From Pardosa pseudoannulata (lineage: Eukaryota > Arthropoda > Arachnida > Araneae > Lycosidae): a DNA stretch of 64,000 bases. The DNA lies in assembly GCA_032207245.1 (NCBI GenBank), contig CM063501.1, forward strand, positions 58,651,003-58,715,002, read 5' to 3'. Positions within the stretch are counted from its first letter, which is position 1, and each line of letters starts with the position of its first letter. The notes under the pieces are model-generated. The model saw only the letters and a list, made by a program, of their open reading frames with translations. It was not told the origin of the DNA and did not search any database. A program made the position numbers and the translations under genes. This document shows positions 34,701-46,931 of this stretch, in pieces.

Positions 34701-37700
34701 ATACTTAAGACAGGGTAAACTATAAACAGTTTCCTTATAACCTGAGGTTTTAATTACCTGCTCTACTTCTAGCAGTTTTTATGAAGATGAAATGATTTTT
34801 TAACATATATTAGCATGAAGTGCAGTAATAAAGTAAATAATAAACCATGGAGAAAAGAGTGATCTCTCTATTAAATCAAATAGATGCTTCATATTAAAAA
34901 TTCTTGATCATTACTCTCAATTTACATAAAGGGTTCCCAAGCACTTTTGGCCCACATACCCCTTCTCATAGCAAATCCCTTGCCATGTACCCCCTGTGAA
35001 ATAACTCTACATAAAAACAATATTACAACTTTAACTTTGGTTTTTTTTAATAGCAACACATAAATAAAATAAAAATAAAATATTCTCATTTATATGATAA
35101 TAAACAATAAAAAATAACATTTTGACTTTAAAAGTAATATTTATTCAAATTATTACCTTGTGTTTCAATTTGTGTTAATACTTTTTAATACTATGAAGGA
35201 GGTAGATAAACCTGATGTGTTGGTATCAGTTTATGTTTTAATACATGTTTAAAAAATTCAAAAATATCCACACATTCTAATTTCCTGTCATTTTTTTTTT
35301 GTGATGAGGCTCATAACTGAGTTATATTCATGTTATACTAAATAGGAATACTAAAATCAATCAACAGCTTCAGTATGCATAATGTAAAATAAAAAATCAG
35401 TATAAATTTATACAACCAAAATAAGTAGTATCCTAGTTCAAACAGCTTTTCATTTGCACATAATTCATAAAGTTGTTCCTATATCAGTATTGATACATTT
35501 GAGTTTGTGGATATACTTGTAAAAAAATTTAACACTCAATCAGGGTTAAGTGAAGAATATCTTGAAATCTTTGTTTAAATTTATAACAAAGAACATATAA
35601 AAATTTGCAATAATTAGGCAAATCTTCATTTTGTTTGAAGTTAACAACTAATAAAATAGATACTGGTGTATTAACTAACCAATTTTTTTCAAATCCCACA
35701 AAAATGAAAATAAATCACATTTTATTTTATATTAAATTTTCGTGAAATCCCAAAATTTTGCCCATGAACCCCTAAATTAATTTTTATTTACCACATACCC
35801 CCTCAACAGTATCATAGTACCCTGGGGATTGAAACCACTGATCTAGATCTATAGAGCAAGATGAAGGCAATCACTAGATGAAGCAGCAAAACAAACATAA
35901 AAAATCAAATACTTCAGTTCATGTTCTAAGCTAATAGATAACTAAGTATAAACGAGTAAATATTTTTATATGCTTTGTAGAAAAATTCTCTTACAAACAA
36001 ATTAACTATTTTATATCCTTCATATAGAAAAAAAATTACATTAAATTTTCACAATATCTTACCAGAAATAATTTAAGAATAAAGAATTAATTAAAATAAA
36101 ATAGATAAAATCTTACATCTTCTGGCCTTAAGTGAAGGGACTTGACAGCATCATAAAAATATCCATCATATGGTTTTCCAATGATTGTTGCATTAACACC
36201 AGTAGCATACTAGAAAATAATATTTAAATTTTTTTTTTAATTAGAACACCATATATTTCACTTGATTATAAAAAAAAACTTTATTAGTCATAAAACAGCA
36301 ACATTCTTCTCTTTTTATACTGATTTCATGAGAAAACTGCAACAATTTCATACAGCATAGCTTAATTATACAATCTTTTGGACAGTCATATAAATCAACG
36401 AGAAGCTATTAATATTTTTGTCACAAATTATGCATCTATTAGTTTATAATTATGTCTTTTACAACAATGCAAAAGAGACAATACTATTTTTGCTTTGAAA
36501 AATTTTGATGTATTTCCAGGAAAAAAAAAATAAATAAATAACAAAGATCTTATCCTCAAATCCTGCACAAGCCTTATAATTTATGTAATATTGTGAAGAG
36601 TATAGCTATTTTGATTGGCATATAAATGTATTTGAAACAACTCTTAACTCTTAAATATAAGACAATACTTACTTTTTCAAAATTTAATTATTGATTAAAT
36701 ATATGAGAAAATATAAAAATTTTATGATTCAGTAGATACACAACTGCAAATTTAATTATACAATGTATATTCACATGTGCGGGTGCAATATTCACAAAAT
36801 ATGTACCCAAAGATTAAAAAATGTCACTCTGAAAACTCATTTAAAAAAAAAGATCTATAACATTCAACTCGACATCAGCTATTTGTGATTACTGTGTGGT
36901 AAAGCCATCAGTCAGTCTCCAGCCATCCAAGTGAATGTGATGTAGGGATGGACTGGCTACTGTATAGTCATTGTGTGTTCTTTTATTAATTAGGTTTTAA
37001 ATATGTTTCTTGTTATAGACTGTTAATTAAAGTATAATAAAGTAAATCAATGCTTGATTTATAGATATCCCAAGAAATCCTAGTGTTTTGTTAGCTAGAA
37101 GTAGCTTACAGGTCTTTTTAAATGGGCATGGTAATCTACTATGGTATTTTCAAAATCCTGAAAAAAAGAAGTACCCAAATATTTCCCTAATTTTTTTTAA
37201 CATTTTCAAAAATTTCCTTGTCATTATATTACAGTTATGTGACATTTTTCAGAAATGTGCTTTTTTTTTAATTCAGCAGAGGCTGCATCCTGAACAATGC
37301 TAGATTTTTTTGTGCCTTTTTATAGGTAAAAAGTATAATTTTTTATATATGCTGGTGCAATTTTCTATCTAGATCCTCCTCATGAAATTACTACTTTTTC
37401 AATTTGAGCAGTTAAAAGCTTGTGCAATATTCTACCTGGATGCACCTAATGATTTCATCATTCTTTAGAGTAGTCAAAATTCCATGAGTCAAAAATGTCT
37501 CTATCCCTTGTGCAGAGGGTGTATAATAGGTGCAATTCCTTACCCTAATAGCCTAAACTGGTATATATATATGTAATATGGACGAGATTCATTCAAAATC
37601 ACAATACAATTTATTTCTGGTGAGATACAAGAAATCCATACAACAGGCAAGCACTTTTACAACATTGTGCACCCAGACAATGTGATTCTGCACACACACA

Positions 37701-40700
37701 CTTTAAGTAGGGATTTATCAAGTAAAAGGACTACAAATAATCCCTAAGCACAATTGATCATGTGATAAAAAACACCCATGTTTAAAAAGAACGCACTAAC
37801 TATTGGGCTAAAGTAGTACAGACAGAGGCTGAATTAAGTCTATAGCAAGTCTGGAGGGAAAAATCAGAATTACAGCGCAAAACCCCAATGTACTTTATGA
37901 ACAAAAGTTATTAAATTAAAAAAATATGTAAAATATGTAAATAAGGAATTTTAATATTACATATATGAATGATGAAATTAAAAGCAATGAAATGATCTTT
38001 TAAAACTGGAATTTACAAGCAGAAAACATTAAATATTTTTTTAAAAGAAAGTAGAGACTAATCATAAAAGGAGAACTAGCATTTATTTGTAAAAAAAAAA
38101 AAATCTGTCAAAATCTAACAAAAAAGAAATAAAAATAAGAAAATCTAGTTTTTAGATTACCCTTGAATGTTAATCATTCGTTCTTTAACTACTTAGTTTT
38201 TCCCAAATTTCAAACAAGTAATGCTTTTGCATTTGCCAATATGTGATGTAGGTAACACATTTTGAAAGCTCTAAAGCTTTCTGACTATAATATAAAATTT
38301 ATTCTAATTTACTTTTGGATTCATAGATGATATTACTGATCCATAAAACACATATATATATATATATTAAATATGAGGACTTATATATTATAAAAAGGGC
38401 CAATTTGTTATACCTTACTAAAAAAAAAACCATAAACAATATATTTAATTTTTTGTTATATATTTTAAAATGTATAAATAATATACAATTATTCTTTCCT
38501 TATCATTAATATTGAACATTCAAAAAATAGAACAGAATACTCATGTGAAAAGATATATATTCCATCAAAAAAAAGTTTAATAAAATTAATTTATAAAATT
38601 TAGTTTCTTTAGCAACTGTCTATATCTACTAAAGATGTTTGAATTATTGATTTCTTTACACGTTTGTCACTGCCTTGGTGGATGTGTCAAAGCTAATGAA
38701 TTCATAATTTTAAAATGGAAAGGGTTATCTGTCGAATGGTCTATATTGTAAAATATTCTATATTTTCCCCGCCAAAAGCTAGCCCCCTCTCCGGGAATGT
38801 TGGGTGCATCTTTTGCAACATTGTACTTCACCTCTCCGAAATGCTGGGAAATCCTTACCCTTCCCCCCTTTAGAATGGAGGTGTAGTTACACACCTAACT
38901 GAAGAGAGGCTAAGGGGTATAGGATTGGCTAACAGGCTTTTGTCCAAGGAGGTTATTCTCGGACGGTTCGAAGTTCATGACACAGCATTTGGGAAGGATG
39001 TTGTTTGATTTTCTCAAAGTGTGTTCATGTCTAGCTGAACGGAGTTTGTTAAATGCTTATAATGCTCCTTGTATATAAATGTAAATACCAAAATAAAATG
39101 TACACAGCTGTGAGTGTAGGAATTAAACCCAGAAAAATCAAGAAGCTTGTCTTGGCTTGCTTACTATGTCACAGTATCAGTAGTAAGCTAATAATTTGTT
39201 AAACATGAGGGAAACCAGTAAAACCTTGCATAGCTCTCTTGATTGATTCAGCCAGGTATCAAAGACATAAACATGCAAAACAATATCTCATTTAGAATAG
39301 AAGTAAGTGCCTTAACCATCTGAGTTATGGTCAGATCAACTGCAACAATGTTATGGCATCATATTTCACAACTGATTTAACAATACAATAAAACAAATAT
39401 CAGTACTGGGAATACCATTTGTGCATCAAAAGCAATTTATTCAAATTTTTATATAGCTTTCACTTATAGTAAATACTGAGGAATAGTTAAATTAGATCCC
39501 TTTTTAACATTTGCACAACAAAGCAGTCAAATTTATGTACTTTTTATATAGTAAATTACCAGCAAAATTTCAGCTTTAAGCTCAGAATTGAATATACAAT
39601 CATGTAAACCAATTACATTGAAAAGCCAAATCTTAACCTCCTAAGATACAGCCAATCAATTTCTAACAATGTTAGAAAATTATATTTTATGATAGATTCC
39701 TAAAATATAATCAAAAGCACTAAGGGTTTTGTTTAGTAAACTATAATGAATTTTTTGCCATAGAATGACTAATTAGACCACAACCTACTATTTAAAGCTG
39801 ATTTTAAATGGTTAATATCCATGCGAGCAACAGGATTTGAACATATAGACTTATGTATCAAAGAGCAATGTTCTGCAAATTATGCCATTGAGTCATAAAT
39901 ACCCTAAGGATTATTGAGGAAAAGGGTATTTCCTCAATGAGGTATTACCCTTTTTAAATCCAAAGCAACTTATTCAAATGTTAGTAGTATACATTTGTGA
40001 TAATCACTGAAGAAAAGTTTAAAAAGGTTCAGAGACAACATGTATTTTTTTACCTACTTAATAAAATTAGTGGTAAAAATTTCAGTTATAATTGTAAGAA
40101 ATGTAAACTATTCTACAGTGTGTTTAGAAATGATGAGCAATTTGAAACAGAAATTGTAGACTACAAGATATTAAAACAATAGTGAAGATTAAAGCCTTTG
40201 TGATTATAAAGAGTAAGAAAAGTAAAAAAAAAATTATCTTTACAAAGTTAATAATAATTCATTCTTTGAAGTTATAAAAATAGCAATAAATAAGATATTT
40301 CATTTAAGCTGATACTTACTTCTAGAGCAGCAGTAAATCCTCCTAAATCCATAACAAGTTCATCTTTATCCCTGTAGTATTTTCTAAAGAAAAAACATTT
40401 TACTATATAAGTTTTTCATTTTAATAACTTTACATTTTAATAACTTTATGTTATAAAAGGTACAAGGGTTTGTACAAGGAAGTAAAAATTTTATGATCAA
40501 AATTGGTTAAAATTGATCGGCATGGTCCAAATAGATATTTCCATTAAAATTTTTCACAATTACAATACTTCCTTTACTTTATACAAGAATGTAAAAATAT
40601 TAACAAAGTTTGAAAAACTAATGCAAAGTAAAAGTGAACCTAACTAAAAAATAATCTATAAAATTTGAAAAAGTATAACACAAAAGTAGTACCCTTTTCC

Positions 40701-43700
40701 CATTGTAATTAGCTTAGGATTCTCTGTTTTCATCAAAACACTAAATGCTTTATTCATATTATTAAAGGTAAAATGTTCCCCAGCATCTCCAACAACAACA
40801 CAGTTTGGTGAAGACTGATCACAATCAGCAAATTCAGGTAGTATATCTAAGAAAAATAAAAGCAAAAAAGTAAATTAATTCAAATACAGGTAACAGAAAG
40901 TTGAAACAAAGTATATAAAAATAAATAACTAAATTCTTTTATACAAAAGAAAACATATAAAATAAACTTATTTCAAATTTTCAATGAATCAAATAAAAAA
41001 AAAAAAAAGATAACTTCCATCAGCAAAAAAAATTATTTTTAAAGAAGCAGAATACCTGTTCTATAATAATTAAACTATTAGTTGCAAAACTGCCTAGATA
41101 TACAAAAAAAGCTAAAGATAATGAAGGCCCATGCCAAATTTACATTTTATTTAATTAGAAATAGTACCTTTGACAGGATGACAAATCTTTTTAAAATACT
41201 GTGCCAGCTTAATTAATGTTTATTATTTTCAGGTATCCTGTGAGCCACTTGTATTTCTTTTTAAAATCTCCTTTAAACTCCTATAATTTACTTTAAAATG
41301 CTTAATATTTTTTCTTTATCCTCTTATCACAAGATGAGAATCACTGCTCTAATATAAAGGTTTTAAATGACACTTATTTAGAAATTCAGCTTTCATATGG
41401 CACAGAAACCTTTTATCTTGTTACTTTTTTAGTCATATTTAAAAATTTAAATCGTCTGAATCAATAAAGGAGAAAATACAATTCCTTGCTCTCTTGTTCT
41501 CAAAAAATCATTCACCCAAACCTTGAAACAGTTTAGTTGCAAATGGATAATGTTTTAGTCATTTAAAAATGAATACCAACTTTATTTTCAAATATAAGAA
41601 ACAAAATACAAAACTATGCCATAATTTAAAATTTAGTTAGTATTCTCGCTTTATAAACTCATCTTAGTTATGTACTTCTCCAGGAAAATGTCAGTGACCC
41701 CTACAGGGACTTCCATGGGGAAGGGGGACACTAGTCACCCTTCTGTCCTATTCAGTATCATAATGGCACTCATGCTCATCTTGTTTAATAAATCAGCCTT
41801 TAATGGCTGCTACTCTTGGAGATAGGCTCTTTTTCATTAATGTTGTTTTCAACAAAAGTAAATGAATAAAAATAATTTAATACAGGGTGTTTTAAAAATG
41901 GCCGGTATATATGAAAAATCAATAAAAACTAAACAGACTGGAATAGAAATACACAGTTTATTGCAATATGCTTGAGACAATATTAAATTTTTAAGCAGAC
42001 AAACTTTCAAAAGTTACAATATTCCACAACAGATGAAGCTGCAGATCTGTTGGAAATATCTAAACTACGATATTTTCCAGATATCCACCATGTGCAGCAA
42101 CAATATGGCGTATTCTCAGAACGAAATTATCAGAAATCCGTGTAAACATCTCAGGCAAGATGGCTTCACATGCAGAACAAATGTACTGTTCCAGTTATTC
42201 AATTGTTTCTGGATAGGGGTGGTACACATGGTCTTTTAAGTCCTCACAGACAAATATCATAGTTTAGATTTTCCAGACTGCAGTGCCATCTGTTGGGTAA
42301 TATTGTAACTAATTTTAAAGTTTGTCTGCCTGAAAATTTATTATTGTCCCAAGCATATTGCAATAAACTGTGAATTTCTATCACTGTCCATTTAGTTTTT
42401 ATTGATTTTTCAATTATACTGGTCATTTTTGAAACACCCTGTATGTTCCTTTCTTGTGCCACCAAATGTCTGCCACATGCCAACTAGTAGCACACTTTCC
42501 ATAGGTTCCCAATCTCTGACATAAGAGTATACTCTTGTACTAATCAATAATGGAGTGGTTCTCAATCTTTTTACTTCCTTATAAGGAATAAAAAAACATA
42601 TTGTAATTGCAAAAAACTTTAGTTTTCAAAAATTCTACAATATTTATTTTGACAATCTTTGTACCTATTTTGATTAATTTTTGTGTAGCATTTGTATGCA
42701 CATATGCAGGGCTGGTTCTGAGCTGTTAGCCACCTGTATATAAAATAGTATTTAGCCACTTCTATACCTGCATGACAGATAGTATTTGGGGCTTGACTAA
42801 AGAACTGGGTTCCCCCGCCAACTTGACAATAATGGTTTAAGTGTGGTTGCCTAACATTTTCTCATGATCTCACCATGTCCAAACAATCTGTATCTATATT
42901 ATAATTTATATTATATTTGAATCCAACTCTCCTTTTTTAAGTCTTTTCTTATGCATTAAAAGTGTGCAATGCTTAAAAAAATTAGATATAACAAACCATT
43001 AATGGTTCACTATGGCTTATTTCTAATAATTTGGGGTTGTTGGGTTTGTAAATTGTTAAGGGATTAATTGCCCATAAATATAAATGTCTGGTTTTTAAGT
43101 CGTTTTCTTTAATTAAGAGTATATAATTCTTTTACAATGGCGAATTTGTGCATTAATTAAAGTCAGCAGAAAAAGCAAGAAGTACAATGTTTGGATGGAT
43201 TACCTTTGCGTTTTAGTAAATATCAGCACTATTTTAGTCAAATTTTGACAAGGGGAACCCCATTCTTAAGTAGTTCCAGTATTTGGTTGCCCCCTTTCAA
43301 TGTGGATACCTTGTAGATATTTTATCCTCCAATTTAGAAATTTGGTCAACTGCATGCATGCACACATTGTATACTGACTAGCCCTGGCCCTGTACCTACA
43401 TATCTCAAACAACCTGTTAATGATTAACAATATAATGTTGAAAAAATGTTAAAATTTTGTCTTTAGGAATGTTGTAACTTCTAGCAGTGTATCTCTCTTT
43501 TTGATTGCAATCTGTACACAATATGATGAAGTACTCAAGCTCTATTCAAACACTATTACTTTGACAGAGTTCATATTCAGTCGGAAAGAGAAAAAAAAGG
43601 CATCTACTGATATAATATCATAGTAGTCTATATTTGGGTATTAAATTCTATATTATTTTTGCTCTATATCTTTTTGTGCAATGCGCTACTTAAGCAAAAT

Positions 43701-46552
43701 TTTACGGTACACTTACTGCATTTTCAAATTTTACTGTTTATGTACATTGTAATGTAAACATACATACTGTAATAACAAAAAAATGTAACACATTTATTCT
43801 GTTAACAGAACTCATACTCAACTGTCAGAATATAAAAAGTGCTACCAAATAACATGGCATCAAAGGAATGTGCAAATGATAATTTTGATGATGCATTATC
43901 CAGAAAAAATAAAGTTTGAGATTCCTCTTTCCTATTCATATTTTTAGTTAATAAAATGAAAAATAAAAGGTTTGAAAAAATATATCTTAGGACCCAACAA
44001 AAGTTATGACAATATCTGAAGATTATTCCCAACAGATGTCCTTATTACTTATATACTAAGGAGTATTTTTCTGATTACTTTCAGTTGAGTGGAACAATAC
44101 ACTGTCTACCTCGAATTCTCTCATAACACATCTCTTTGAGAGGTGACAGAGTACTACAATTGTAGCGGAAAAAAAAAATTGGTTACCTCCCTATAGTCAA
44201 ATTTTTCAAAGCATATGGAGAAAGGAGCATGCATCAGCATGCATCACTTGTCAATTACTTATCAATCGTATTAAATTAGCATTTTATCTTCAACTTTTAA
44301 ACATTTAATAACTTTCACACACACCCTCCACACACAAAAAAAGGGGAAAGAAACCTTCTAGTGCAGGGATGGGCAAACTACAGCCCGCGGGACAAATCCA
44401 ACTCACAGATATAATTTTAAGTTGCCAGTCCAAGGCAAATTAAAAGAAATATATATTTATACATTATTATATCCATGCCCTTTTCTATTTTGTTTAAATA
44501 TTACATCCCAAATTTATTATCTCATTCCCAGAAGATCAGCGGTATATTTGCTTCTTATATCTGAACAAGTGTTTTCAACTTTGAGCCTTAGAAAGAATAA
44601 TTTCAGAAGTAGACTGACAGATGAGCATTTAGCCACATTCCTTAAAATTAGTACATCTTACTTCGAACCTCAGTATAAGGAACTTTTAAAAATGAAATCA
44701 CAATTTCATTCATCTCATTAACATATTTAAACCGTAATACTTGTATAGTTTTTAAATTTTTAGAAAAATTTATCTTGGCCCGCCAAACTTATTTTCTTTT
44801 GATTTTTGGCATGCGACTGAAAAAGTTTGCCCCTCCCTGCTCTAGTGTGTCATGATAAATTGGTTGAGAATCACTGCATTAAATATATGAACTAAATTTT
44901 CTCAGAAAAAGAGCAACCATGAAAAGAAACTTAGGATGTTTCAAATAAACAGAAAAATATATGAATATATTTTCAATATTATATGGTACAGTACCTACAA
45001 CAAACATAATATATCTCGAAATCTTATAAATTTTAAATGATGTTGCTCAAGAATTGTCATAAAGTCTCCCAGTTAACCTTGGAGAAACATACTTAAGTAA
45101 ATGATTTTTAAAAAAAACTTAGACCCAGTTTCTTGATTTATAAAGGCCTAAGTTATACTCCCATAAAGTTAAAACAACAGAAATAAAAAGGATTTCAGCT
45201 ATGCAATAAATGCTTGATTTTTACTACTCCTAAACAATCAGAGAACAGAACAATTGTACCGAAACTGTACTAGCCCAGTCCCATCTTTCTTGTTATATAG
45301 TATATAATAACACAATATAGTATAATATAGTATATAATAACACAATATAGTATATAATAACACAATTATAGAAATTTTTGGTTGTGGTCAGGCAATTGTT
45401 TCTTCTTTGAGAAGAAATATGTAATATTGCCATTTTTGTGCACATAAATAACTACTCTTATGCATATAATTTAAATTTTCCTACCCTAAAAAGTAGACTC
45501 TTTCAGGTAAATTTGTTAAGAATATATTAATCATCTTACTAATTTGAATTATTTATTATAAGTTCTGATAATTCTCAATAACATTTAGGTACATAGTAAA
45601 AAATATTATCATTTAAAGATTTTATACGACAATTCATGTTTTAATTCAATTCAGTTAATATAACCTTTGTCAAAATTAAAAGTGTACCATTTGCAGCTTT
45701 AAAATATTGAATTAATTAAATTTCATTATCTGAAATAGTAGTTCAATAAATTTTACAGTAGATAGTTCCAAACACAAAATAATTATGATTTCAAATGAGT
45801 GCTATATAACAAAATACAAATTTCATTCATAATAAAATACATTAAAATTCTGCATTTATAACACTAAAATAATCTATAAACACATACATATATGTACAAA
45901 AAGTCAATGAATAATCTCTTTCAAATAATTATGAATATATAAACACTTTTAAAGTGATTAGTTTTACAGTACTAAAGCTTAAAATCAAGACATTTAAAAA
46001 AAATCACAAAAAACACTAAATAATCATCAAACCAATTATTTTTCCAAGTACATTTATACAGAAGCATATAAATATTACTAAGATTATAAGAAATGTATAA
46101 AAATCTGCAAAATAATTAAAAGCAATATAAATCATTATTATATTACATAGCAAAGATAGATGAAATATTGAACAATCTTTAGAAAAAAAAAAAACTCTTA
46201 TGTACAGATATATACCTGGGTGAACTAATAAAAATGGTCTAAGCTTATTTTCTTTAACATATAAGCTTGCTGCAATGCCTGGAGAAAAGATTTCTTCCTC
46301 TGCTATGTTAAAGCCAAATGATTGGAGTTTTTTAACAAGAGCAGCTCTTGTTGACATACTTTCATTGGTTACAAATCTAAATGGTATTTTACAGCTACGT
46401 AATCTACACAAAGAAAGGAATTTATAAAAATTAAATTAATAAAACAGCTAAAAATATACAGTAAATTACAACAGGCCAGACCAATGCAAAAGTCTTGATG
46501 GGTATCAATAAAAATGCAACTTGAAAAAGCAATTTCTTCTGGTAGGGACAAC

Positions 46553-46618
<66 letters not shown>

Positions 46619-46886
46619 CGTCAGGGTAACAGCCCCTAGGGGGCCAGGGCCTATGGTACTAATCTCCGTTTACATGACCAAGGGCCCTGGGTGCGAAGCA
46701 TATGTTCCAGTTAGGTGGTCAATCTTACATGGAACCCCCATTGTTTAGTTCCCAAGCCCGCTTGGTCCTCAGTTCATGTACCCACTGAAGGGATGAAAGG
46801 CTGAGTCAATCTTGCCCAGTCTGGGGATCAAACTTCAGACCTGTGTCATAAAAGCACAAAGCGCTACCCAAAAACCACTGGGCTTC

Positions 46887-46931
<45 letters not shown>

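Noticed and set aside
42244..42483. 79-codon minus-strand ORF as a gene
   Set aside because: It is mostly the translation of the mariner terminal inverted repeat.
46521..46748. 75-codon ORF through the TA tract
   Set aside because: Product of a microsatellite (repeated Tyr-Ile) and SINE sequence.
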